Below are positions 22,768 to 29,246 of a DNA stretch of 29,246 nucleotides, piece after piece. Position 1 is the first letter of the stretch. Every line of letters begins with the position of its first letter. The DNA is from a virus. The position numbers and the translations under genes are program-made. The notes below the pieces were generated by a model. It had not been told where the DNA came from. It saw only the letters and a list, made by a program, of their open reading frames with translations, and did not search any database. The DNA lies in the IMG/VR virus record IMGVR_UViG_3300022074_000267, positions 1 to 29,246 of that record; one strand, 5' to 3'.

Positions 22768-24345
22768 CTATCCTTTGTATATCCACAAAAATTCTTTTGC
22801 TTTTTTTATTTCCTCCTCGTATTTTTCCTCGAACGTTTCCTTGTAGATTTTTTGACCTTTGATTTGAGTGTTCATCGTTGTTGTTGACTTCATCAAACCA
22901 CCAAGCATCGCCTTCTTGTAAGCCATGTCTCTTTCGTTTTCTGAGAGGGCTGTGTCTCGAACCCAACATGCTATTGCTAGGGACATAACCAAATCATCAT
23001 TGTAAGATCGCATTGCTTGTGGCTTGCCGTTGTGCCAAATAAAAGTTTTTAGTTCGTGAAAAACACGATTGGAGTGTATATTAATTAGTTTGTTTCTAAC
23101 GTACTCCTCCAATTTAGCTACAATTAGCGGTCTCGTTTTGGTAGATGTCGTAAAGCCAAGCACTGCTCGGTCGTCACCTTCCGCCAAATATGACTCCACA
23201 TATTCGTGAGTTGACTTGATCGAGTAGTAGATCTTTTTGTAATTCATGTCTTTTAGTTTCTCGAGGACTGCGATACCAATACCGTTGTTCTCAACAACCA
23301 ATAGACATGAGCCATATTCATTACCAGCAGAGTACAATATGTCGGCATACATATCGAGGTCTGGCTTGCCTTGGTACTCAGCAACTACGGACATATTATC
23401 AACTCTCAACACATGAAAGCAGCTAAAGTCAGCTCCATCTCCACGCGCAACATCAGCCACCAATAGGTACGGCGCACCTTCTTCGTACCGCTCCCAGATC
23501 CAATAGTTGCGATCGTATCCGGTTTTATAAACGGGTGCAGTAATGTTTTCGTGAAGACGTTGAAGGTCCTCTGGGTTTATTACGGTCTCACCAGACGCAT
23601 TGAAGGAACACTCCAGCTCCTGTGCGATCTGTCGTTTGGACATGTTTCTAGTTTCTTTCTCGAACCATTCATCGTCTCGGTCTGGGTGGACATCCCAGTT
23701 TAGTTTTGTTGGAAAGAAATCGTTCATCGAGTTCTCAGATTCCGTATAGGTTTTGTGGAACCAATTTCCAACGCCGTTAGGGGTGCTGAGAGCGATACAG
23801 CGCCCTCCTGTAGACAAAGTAGGGTAAAGACCCGTCCAAAGCTCTTCGAGGCCGTCAACGAACGCTGCCTCGTCTATAATGAGCAATGATAAAGCTTCCG
23901 AACGACCAGCATCTCCTGATGTGGTTCCAGCTTTTACTTGAGAGCCATTTGTTAATTCGAATGACTGTTTGTTGTCAACTGAGATCTTCGCAATTAACAT
24001 CCATTGTGGGAGGTTGCGGAAGATCATCTTTACCTTCTTTACAAGGTTTGTTGCTGTGGATAGTTTGGTTGCGATAACGAGAACGTTCTTTTCTCGATGA
24101 AACAACATGAACCAAGCAACATAAGCAGCCGAGATAGTTGAGATCCCGAGCTGCCTTGCTTTTAAAATTACATTAAAACGATAATCGTTAAAGTTCTTGA
24201 GCATCTCCTTCTGATAGTCATAAGTCTTAAAAGGAATTTGGCCATGCATAGGGTGCGAGATCTTACAATAGTTGTCGATGAAGTATTGAGGATCTTTTCC
24301 GCACTTTACAAGTTCTTTGACGATTTCATTTTTGGTGAGTTTCAT
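22768..24345 (-). CDS. Large terminase subunit, T4 gp17-like
   Basis: This is the packaging motor ATPase and headful nuclease that docks on the portal. The protein has 525 residues, shorter than T4 gp17 (610). ATPase part: a variant Walker A ARQLGIST at 63-70, Walker B LLIIDEA at 154-160 with the catalytic Glu159, and the coupling motif ALSTPNG at 185-191. Nuclease part (RNase H fold): ADVARGDGADFS with Asp298, LLVVENNGIG with Glu352, and NDDLVMS with Asp450/451, which are the expected acidic metal ligands. GGGGAG precedes the start at 24345. The portal gene starts only three bases after the stop; in T4 the tail sheath and tube genes lie between them. Confidence 0.97.
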   Translation of the reverse strand: MKLTKNEIVKELVKCGKDPQYFIDNYCKISHPMHGQIPFKTYDYQKEMLKNFNDYRFNVILKARQLGISTISAAYVAWFMLFHREKNVLVIATKLSTATNLVKKVKMIFRNLPQWMLIAKISVDNKQSFELTNGSQVKAGTTSGDAGRSEALSLLIIDEAAFVDGLEELWTGLYPTLSTGGRCIALSTPNGVGNWFHKTYTESENSMNDFFPTKLNWDVHPDRDDEWFEKETRNMSKRQIAQELECSFNASGETVINPEDLQRLHENITAPVYKTGYDRNYWIWERYEEGAPYLLVADVARGDGADFSCFHVLRVDNMSVVAEYQGKPDLDMYADILYSAGNEYGSCLLVVENNGIGIAVLEKLKDMNYKKIYYSIKSTHEYVESYLAEGDDRAVLGFTTSTKTRPLIVAKLEEYVRNKLINIHSNRVFHELKTFIWHNGKPQAMRSYNDDLVMSLAIACWVRDTALSENERDMAYKKAMLGGLMKSTTTMNTQIKGQKIYKETFEEKYEEEIKKAKEFLWIYKG

Positions 24346-24353
24346 TTACTCCC

Positions 24354-24917
24354 CTATTTTTTCTGGTTATCCGATGGCTTGATATATTCATTTTGAGGTC
24401 GTTTAGCTTTTGCAGCCTCTAAGAACTTTTTTGTGATATCTCGAGTGGTATCTTCGGATGGAGCAACAATTTGATCCATCTTGAGACCGCCAATCTTGTA
24501 GTGTTGGTACGCTTGTACAAATGTACGTACGCGAGAGGTTGTTTGTACAATAATTTGTGGATCACCTTTAGCGGTTAATGATACAGACTTGCCTGTTACA
24601 GCTTTATACTCTTTTTGCAAGAACTTCTTTACTTCGTTGATTGTGCGAACGATGTCGTTTTCAAAACCGTTGTCTTTGAGTTCCTTCATTCTAACATCAG
24701 ATTGATAGTTGATGATCATAGAGTCTCCATAGAACTTGACCTTGAATCCGTCAATGCAACGCTTATCAAGAAGAGGAATTCCTTCTTCTCGCTTAAGTCC
24801 GATGTTGCGAATCTGCCCATCGAGAGAATAGTTCTCCATGTGTTGAGCTCCGTCATATGACCCGTTAGCAGCAGCTTGTGCGAGTCCTTCAATAATTTCT
24901 AATGTTTCTTTGCTCAT
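24354..24917 (-). CDS. Unknown protein upstream of terminase
   Basis: The protein has 187 residues with a clear GGGAGA ribosome binding site before the start at 24917. It has a soluble mixed alpha/beta composition, with segments such as CIDGFKVKFYGDSMIINYQS and DPQIIVQTTSRVRTFVQAYQ, and a basic C-terminal tail. I do not recognise a domain. In T4 the gene just upstream of the large terminase is the small terminase gp16, which is of similar size. Position therefore makes a packaging role possible, but the long helical content typical of gp16 is not evident. It ends nine bases before the terminase start, so the two are likely co-translated. Confidence 0.75.
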   Translation of the reverse strand: MSKETLEIIEGLAQAAANGSYDGAQHMENYSLDGQIRNIGLKREEGIPLLDKRCIDGFKVKFYGDSMIINYQSDVRMKELKDNGFENDIVRTINEVKKFLQKEYKAVTGKSVSLTAKGDPQIIVQTTSRVRTFVQAYQHYKIGGLKMDQIVAPSEDTTRDITKKFLEAAKAKRPQNEYIKPSDNQKK

Positions 24918-24920
24918 TTG

Positions 24921-25226
24921 TTATCTCCCTTGTAAGATGTCCTGAATAAAGTTGATCAATGCTTCTTTCGGAGCAATTGTGGAATCATAATTATCATACG
25001 GATCTTCTTCAGCAATCTCTTCTTTAAGTTGTTCAATTTTCATTTGAAGCTCTTCGTCGCTGTAGCTACTAAGGCGACTAAGCATTCCTTCGTCTCGAGC
25101 ATCTTCGTAATCACTTATGGACCACAGCTCTTGTGGAATTTGTCCTTGAAAACGATCTGACTCATTCATAATAGCTTCAAGTTCTTCTTTAATAATTCTT
25201 TTTAATGTTTGTTTATTGAGTTTCAT
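24921..25226 (-). CDS. Small acidic protein with class B N-terminal tag (possible internal head protein)
   Basis: The protein has 101 residues from the start at 25226, which overlaps the preceding stop (ATGA) and has GGAG ten bases upstream. The N-terminus contains KRIIKEELEAIMNE ending at residue 22. It is a basic-then-acidic amphipathic helix very like the first 22 residues of the 2H-phosphoesterase-like protein at 14850-15347. The rest is acidic (many Asp/Glu, for example KIEQLKEEIAEEDPYD) with no recognisable domain. The M-N-E at the tag end is close to, but not exactly, the (L/I)-x-E site of T4 gp21. A capsid-targeting role is a hypothesis; otherwise this is a protein of unknown function next to the packaging genes. 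Confidence 0.7.
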   Translation of the reverse strand: MKLNKQTLKRIIKEELEAIMNESDRFQGQIPQELWSISDYEDARDEGMLSRLSSYSDEELQMKIEQLKEEIAEEDPYDNYDSTIAPKEALINFIQDILQGR

Positions 25227-25591
25227 TTGTTTGGTCTCCAACCTGATTTCCATCTTTCTTCTCGCCCTTCAACCCACTGAATATAACACTTGTTGCAACA
25301 ACCAAATTTCGTCATATATAAATCATCGACGGATTTGAATGAATACGTGTTGCATGTCGGACATGAACGCTTTGATTCTCTATTAAGTAGTTCTTTTGAG
25401 ATTAAAACCCCATCCAAGTCTTCTTTCTCGCTCTCGGATTTATCGTGTCGATAGTTGGACTTTAGTTCACTAAGGTACTGTTCTTCCTTATCGTCATCCC
25501 ATTGCGACTTGGGGTTCACAACTGCTTCTTGTCCATACTTTTCGGCGATCGCCTTTTCTACTTTAATTGCATAATTTGGATCTTTACTCAT
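25223..25591 (-). CDS. Conserved-looking zinc-ribbon protein of unknown function
   Basis: The protein has 122 residues. The N-terminal half is charged and helical. The C-terminal part carries CPTC, then about 15 residues later CCNKCYIQWVEGREERW, so four cysteines can form a zinc ribbon of the form CxxC...CxxC. I recall similar CPxC...CxxCYxQWVEGRExRW proteins in T4-like cyanophages, but no function is known to me. It is coupled to its neighbours by ATGA overlaps at both ends and has little recognisable ribosome binding site of its own, so it is probably translated by coupling. It lies between the putative lysis genes and the terminase region. Confidence 0.75.
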   Translation of the reverse strand: MSKDPNYAIKVEKAIAEKYGQEAVVNPKSQWDDDKEEQYLSELKSNYRHDKSESEKEDLDGVLISKELLNRESKRSCPTCNTYSFKSVDDLYMTKFGCCNKCYIQWVEGREERWKSGWRPNK

Positions 25592-25998
25592 TGAACACTC
25601 ACATCTATTTTGTTAACAGCATAATAGGTCAGTAATGACGCTGTGGTACCGAGAGCAAATCCTCCAAAGAATGCCCACGAAGATCTCTTTGTGTTTGAGT
25701 ATCTTCTTAGGGTCTCAATCTCTTCATCCTTGATCTCTACCATCGCATCGTACTTCGCTTGCAAAGCTTGCTTTTCAATGTCTAAATAGTCAATTTGGTG
25801 CTGTTTTTCCGCAAGTTGAAGAGAAAAATCAAGAGCGGAGTTGATTGTACACTGAGATTCTGCAAACTCTTTCATTGTGATTATTGAAACAACAGCTTCG
25901 TCATTGAATAGTCTACCAGCAAAAGGAGCCGCCTCTCCTTCGGACAAAGGAGTCATCAGCGGCTCAGCAAGTGATAGTGCGGTGAGAAGCCAAATCAT
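25588..25998 (-). CDS. Secreted or bitopic membrane protein with C-terminal transmembrane helix, possible spanin-like
   Basis: The protein has 136 residues. The N-terminus MIWLLTALSLAEPLM resembles a short signal sequence. The middle is a charged helical region (about 60-100, with KDEEIETLRR), and a hydrophobic stretch near residues 107-128 (WAFFGGFALGTTASLLTYYAV) is followed by a short tail. N-terminal signal, periplasmic helix and C-terminal anchor is the layout of single-protein spanins such as T1 gp11. However, the lipobox cysteine expected of those is missing; the only Cys is in SQCTIN. It sits directly after an anchored coiled-coil protein and a holin-like gene, sharing ATGA overlaps on both sides. 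A lysis role is an inference from context. Confidence 0.6.
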   Translation of the reverse strand: MIWLLTALSLAEPLMTPLSEGEAAPFAGRLFNDEAVVSIITMKEFAESQCTINSALDFSLQLAEKQHQIDYLDIEKQALQAKYDAMVEIKDEEIETLRRYSNTKRSSWAFFGGFALGTTASLLTYYAVNKIDVSVQ

Positions 25999-26363
25999 TT
26001 TAGCTTCGCGATGTTAAACTCTTCCAGCAAGATCTTGTCGATCTCATCTGGATTTTCTTTAGCCAATTCAATGAGTTGAATTTTTCTTTCGATTGTTTCT
26101 TTTTCTAAATCGCTTTGAGCGGTAGCTCTTTGTTTTATCAAGGCTAATTTTGATTCTGAATATTTCTTCCTAGCAAGAGCCTTTTGTAATCTTTCTTGTC
26201 CTGCTATCTTTTTGACGGCTTCTGCTTCCTTTTTCTTTATTTCAATAATACCCTCTACCATCTCCTCGGCAGCAACTTGTTTTTTGCGACCAAGAATAAA
26301 AACCGTCAATACAACGATTCCGGAAGCCACAAGCTCCCACTTATCTTTAATCCAATCCCACAT
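25995..26363 (-). CDS. N-terminally anchored coiled-coil protein, possible i-spanin-like
   Basis: The protein has 122 residues from the start at 26363. A hydrophobic segment at about residues 13-26 (ASGIVVLTVFILG) is followed by a long charged helix (KKEAEAVKKIAGQERLQKAL, then a Lys/Glu-rich stretch) with no cysteine. One N-terminal transmembrane helix plus a coiled coil is the layout of Rz-type inner-membrane spanins, but many other membrane proteins look the same. The start is preceded by GGAGG and overlaps the upstream stop (TAATG); a longer in-frame start exists but would run into the upstream gene. The stop overlaps the next start (ATGA), so the three genes look translationally coupled. 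Function not established. Confidence 0.6.
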   Translation of the reverse strand: MWDWIKDKWELVASGIVVLTVFILGRKKQVAAEEMVEGIIEIKKKEAEAVKKIAGQERLQKALARKKYSESKLALIKQRATAQSDLEKETIERKIQLIELAKENPDEIDKILLEEFNIAKLK

Positions 26364-26557
26364 TACCCATTCCTCCAAGCTTTGGCGAAATCGATCGCAG
26401 TTTGGCCACCGATGTAAGTTATAGCAATCATGCCCCACGTATCAGAATTCAAGTCTGAGAAGTACATTAAGGCAGTTGCTACTGCGAATACTAAAAGTTT
26501 CCGAGAGATAAGTTTCTCTTGAACACAATCGAGCATCCCTTTGTCTTCATTTTCCAT
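26363..26557 (-). CDS. Small two-helix membrane protein, holin-like
   Basis: This 64-residue protein has two hydrophobic segments, roughly residues 20-35 (KLLVFAVATALMYF) and 41-57 (WGMIAITYIGGQTAIDF), joined by a short polar turn, with a charged N-terminus and a basic C-terminus. That size and topology fit a small phage holin, which permeabilises the inner membrane at lysis. The start at 26557 is chosen because GGAGGA lies six bases upstream; the frame opens further upstream but without a ribosome binding site. Its stop overlaps the next gene's start (TAATG). Two membrane or coiled-coil proteins follow, which supports a lysis cassette, but no endolysin is visible. The holin call is inference from topology and context. 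Confidence 0.6.
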   Translation of the reverse strand: MENEDKGMLDCVQEKLISRKLLVFAVATALMYFSDLNSDTWGMIAITYIGGQTAIDFAKAWRNG

Positions 26558-26581
26558 AATAAATCCTCCAAAAGAATGCTC

Positions 26582-26589
26582 TAAATAGT
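26582..26589 (-). promoter_or_regulatory. Candidate late promoter, ACTATTTA box
   Basis: Minus-strand ACTATTTAGAG lies 25 bases upstream of the holin-like gene start at 26557, in the short gap after the recombination nuclease gene. The same octamer precedes the scaffold gene, the 141-residue appendage gene and the 142-residue protein gene. The promoter role is inferred from recurrence and position only. Confidence 0.5.
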
Positions 26590-26597
26590 TCAACTAT

Positions 26598-29246
26598 CTA
26601 CAAATTGACGTGTGCGTATCCATCGACTTTATCGATCTCAATTGTTTTGTCGACCACATCCTTGAGAGAATCTAGGTGAGTAATCAACAGTACGGTCTTG
26701 AATTGAGCCTTGATCATCTGCAATAGTCTTGTGAAGCCTTCCATGTGCTCAGCGTCTAATGCTGTCGCCGGCTCATCAAGAATAAACCATGATGGCTTAG
26801 GCAAAGATGATACGGATATAAGAGCAAGACGGATAGCCATAGAAGCAATTGTCTTCTCAGCACCGGATCCCATCGACATAGGTCTAGGGTCATACTTCGG
26901 GTGTTGTAGGTATACTTCCAACTTGTCTCCGTCATTGTCAAAGAATACTTCGAAGTCTACGATTGATGATAGGATCTTTTGAATCTCTGCATTGATGACG
27001 GGCATCATTGACTTGATCACCTCGTAAGAGATACCGTTAGCATGTGTGGCCTGCACAAACAAGTCGTATGCTATGTAGTCTCTCTCTGCTGCTTTAATTT
27101 GTTGTATGCGCTCCTCTGCTTCTTCGATAGTTCTCTTAGCAGATCCCTTCTCCGACATGTACTCAAGAACTTTACCTTCGCACTTCTTGATTTGATCTGC
27201 TTTCAAGGATACAGTTTTATTAATTGCCTGTAGGTCTCGACGTAATGACGTAAGGTTCTCATACGCTTCGATGTTATCGTTGTAGTATGCGATGTCTGCT
27301 TCGTAATCTTGGATACGTCGCTCCATCAGAGATACCTTACCTTCACAGTTCTCCCACTGCAGAGACATGTTACGAACTTCTGATTGTTCTTTAGCAAGAG
27401 TGTCTCGCTGAACTTCGTAGTCTCGCACAACTGCTTCCGAATAAACTTCGTTGATCAACGACGCTTTCATTTTCAAATCAAGCATTACGGAATTAAGATT
27501 CTCTATGTCCTTCTGTATGTCTACGATTGTAACTTTTGCTTCCTCAGCTTTCTTTACAAACTCGTTGTCGCAACAGAATCTACAGTTCGGGTCGTACTCG
27601 TGGTCATGAAGCATGTCGATCTTTGATTGAAGCCTTGACTTCTCTCGCTTTGCCTTGTCAACAGACTTTTGAGTCTCTCTCATATTTGACTTGATAATCT
27701 CCAAAGCATCAAGTTCTTCTTGTGCAGTGGTCGACTCTTCAAGCAAAGATGGTAATCTAAGCGTCAAATTTTCAATTGTAGAGCGTTTTGTAGCGATCTC
27801 GGTAGATAGCCTATCCATCTCTTTAGAATTGCTTGAGAGCGATTTACGAGCCTTTGAGAGCAATGATTTAACATCATCTACATCAATCTCTTTTTGAGAT
27901 GCTGCTTCAACTTGATCTTGAATGAAAGATTGCTCATCTTCGAGTTCGGTCAATCTGTTCTTGTGTTTTTCGCATAGGTTCTGTTGCTGTGTGATATCCT
28001 CGAGGATCTCTTGGAATTCGTCATTGGCTCTTGCCAACTTCTTTTCCCAATCAACAGAATTGAGGTGCTTGATAACACCTCGCATCTCTGATGAGTCTGA
28101 CTTAGCGAGTTTGTGCATTTGATCAAAGATCTGTAGATCGAGGAACTTCGCAAGGATCTCCTTACGTTTTGTCGAACCTTCGTTGACAAAGCCGAAAGAA
28201 TCATTCTGTGCCGCCAAGGACGTCATCATGAAGTCTTCAAGGGTACCGAATGTCTTGCGAATGTTCTCATCAGTCTTGTTGCGGGTGTCGCCGTTCTTGG
28301 ACTCCGCTTGAGTTCCAAAGTTGTACTTTGTGAAATCTAGGTCAGTTTTCGCTGACTGGACTTCCCTGCCTTTAGACTTTGTGGTTGTTTTCTCGAGGCT
28401 TCGAGCAATTTTATAAACATCATCGCCGACAGCGATCTCGAGGCGACAAGAAGCTCTTTCTTTGTTTTGATTGATGATATGGACATTCTTTCTTTCTCCT
28501 TTGGATGTCGTATTGAAAAGGCCAAACAAGGCTGCGTCAATGATAGAGGACTTACCTGAGTAGTTCTTACCAAAGATACCGACAAGACCATTGATTTTTG
28601 TGAAGTCAATAGTGTTGCCCTTTCCGTAGTTAAATAGGTTGTTCCAAGTCATTTTACGAATATCCCACAAAACGTTACGAGATACTTCGTTTCCGTTAGA
28701 TACCTTCTTGAGATAATCTCGAGACAATTCTAAAACTCTGTCTTTGACTTGCTTCTCTATTTCTTTGTTCTCGAGGAATTGCAAGAGGAACTTTTCTTGG
28801 TTCTTCTCATCTCGCATGTTTATGGATTTACCCGTAGTATTGATACCAGAGGCGCTGAGAGCACCGTGAGCGGCTTTGTTTACAAAACTAACAGTATAGG
28901 GGCTCCACTTAACTTGAGCATAGTCACAGGCTCTCTTGAGCTTCGCAACAGGCAAGTTATATCTAGAGACTAACCGCAACCTAGATCCTCGAGGTACATC
29001 TCTCTTGGGTAAAGTTCCATCCTTGTTGAGTTCGATAGTGATGAATGGTCGTGGGGACCTGAACAATCTCTTTTCGACATTGTGCTTATCTTTCGAGTGG
29101 ATATTCCATATGAGATATCCTTTGAGTTCGCTCTCACCAAAGTTCTGCTGTACGGTTGAACCAGAGTACCACACTCGCTTTGCTTTATCTAAATATTGCG
29201 TTCGGTGGATATCTCCAAGCATAGCGAAGTCAAAGTCTCCAAAGAT
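26598..29246 (-). CDS. SbcD/Mre11-SbcC/Rad50-like fused recombination nuclease (T4 gp47/gp46-like), 5' end outside window
   Basis: The reading frame is open to the window edge, so the N-terminus is missing. The visible part begins with IFGDFDFAMLGDIHRTQ and VWYSGSTVQQNFGES, which look like the last metal-binding motif and C-terminal part of an Mre11/SbcD nuclease. A complete Rad50/SbcC ATPase then follows in the same frame. Counting from the internal Met at 29222: Walker A GKNYSGKS at 218-225, a Q-loop region AAQNDSFGF, long coiled-coil arms, a zinc-hook CRFC near 547, signature MSMGSGAEKT near 780, Walker B WFILDEPATALD near 810, and an H-loop LLITHLD. In T4, gp46 and gp47 are separate and process DNA ends for recombination-dependent replication and host DNA breakdown. 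The fusion is inferred; the ATPase identity is strong. The gene ends just before the small membrane-protein genes. Confidence 0.9.
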   Translation of the reverse strand: MFGDFDFAMLGDIHRTQYLDKAKRVWYSGSTVQQNFGESELKGYLIWNIHSKDKHNVEKRLFRSPRPFITIELNKDGTLPKRDVPRGSRLRLVSRYNLPVAKLKRACDYAQVKWSPYTVSFVNKAAHGALSASGINTTGKSINMRDEKNQEKFLLQFLENKEIEKQVKDRVLELSRDYLKKVSNGNEVSRNVLWDIRKMTWNNLFNYGKGNTIDFTKINGLVGIFGKNYSGKSSIIDAALFGLFNTTSKGERKNVHIINQNKERASCRLEIAVGDDVYKIARSLEKTTTKSKGREVQSAKTDLDFTKYNFGTQAESKNGDTRNKTDENIRKTFGTLEDFMMTSLAAQNDSFGFVNEGSTKRKEILAKFLDLQIFDQMHKLAKSDSSEMRGVIKHLNSVDWEKKLARANDEFQEILEDITQQQNLCEKHKNRLTELEDEQSFIQDQVEAASQKEIDVDDVKSLLSKARKSLSSNSKEMDRLSTEIATKRSTIENLTLRLPSLLEESTTAQEELDALEIIKSNMRETQKSVDKAKREKSRLQSKIDMLHDHEYDPNCRFCCDNEFVKKAEEAKVTIVDIQKDIENLNSVMLDLKMKASLINEVYSEAVVRDYEVQRDTLAKEQSEVRNMSLQWENCEGKVSLMERRIQDYEADIAYYNDNIEAYENLTSLRRDLQAINKTVSLKADQIKKCEGKVLEYMSEKGSAKRTIEEAEERIQQIKAAERDYIAYDLFVQATHANGISYEVIKSMMPVINAEIQKILSSIVDFEVFFDNDGDKLEVYLQHPKYDPRPMSMGSGAEKTIASMAIRLALISVSSLPKPSWFILDEPATALDAEHMEGFTRLLQMIKAQFKTVLLITHLDSLKDVVDKTIEIDKVDGYAHVNL

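Noticed and set aside
26598-29222. Treating the recombination ATPase as complete, starting at the Met at 29222
   Set aside because: The frame is open to the window edge, no ribosome binding site precedes that Met, and it lies within an Mre11-like motif.

Overview
The window is a piece of a tailed-phage genome: a T4-like (myovirus-type) phage, probably from a marine or other aquatic source. Every gene I can support lies on the minus strand, so transcription runs from the right end to the left end. The T4-type hallmarks are a gp23-like major capsid protein, a gp22-like acidic scaffold, a gp21-like prohead protease, a gp20-like portal, a gp17-like large terminase and a gp46/47-like (Rad50/Mre11) recombination nuclease. 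The aquatic assignment rests on recalled resemblance of several accessory genes to marine T4-like phages, not on a search. Most gene starts carry a strong GGAG-type ribosome binding site. The host cannot be named from this window.

Layout in transcription order. (1) 29246-26598: the 3' part of a gene that appears to fuse an SbcD/Mre11-like C-terminus to a complete SbcC/Rad50-like ATPase. (2) 26557-25588: three small membrane or coiled-coil proteins that look like a lysis cassette (holin-like and spanin-like). (3) 25591-24354: three small proteins, one with a zinc ribbon and one with an amphipathic N-terminal tag. (4) 24345-20824: terminase and portal, directly adjacent; the tail sheath and tube genes that separate them in T4 are not here. 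(5) 20837-19406: two unidentified conserved-looking proteins. (6) 19413-14850: a cargo-like block with a metallopeptidase-like protein, three related GNAT-like acetyltransferase proteins, a DUF1360-like membrane protein and a 2H-phosphoesterase-like protein. Several start with short tags ending in the (L/I)-x-E signature used by T4 gp21. (7) 14850-13607: prohead protease, a small partner protein and a bS21-like ribosomal protein. (8) 13577-4235: six fiber or appendage-type proteins, including a 1177-residue repetitive coiled-coil fiber and two proteins with LamG/concanavalin-like domains. (9) 4116-1073: scaffold and major capsid protein. (10) 927-81: a small beta-rich protein related to fiber tips, and a highly charged helical protein.

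The most interesting hypothesis is that block 6, plus the tagged protein at 24921-25226, encodes internal head cargo. In T4, internal proteins and Alt carry N-terminal capsid-targeting sequences that gp21 trims, and the proteins are injected with the DNA. Here the putative tags sit on enzyme-like proteins (peptidase, acetyltransferases, possible anti-CBASS-type 2H phosphodiesterase). The first 29 bases of three of these genes are almost identical while the rest has diverged, which suggests a modular tag.

Regulation: the octamer ACTATTTA (minus strand) lies just upstream of several transcription units, often directly after a terminator hairpin, and is a candidate late promoter. Good intrinsic terminators follow the capsid gene, the 403-residue fiber gene, the giant fiber gene and the DUF1360-like gene. 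No tRNA, CRISPR array, insertion sequence or plus-strand gene is supported. The longest gap between genes is about 227 bases (9582-9808).
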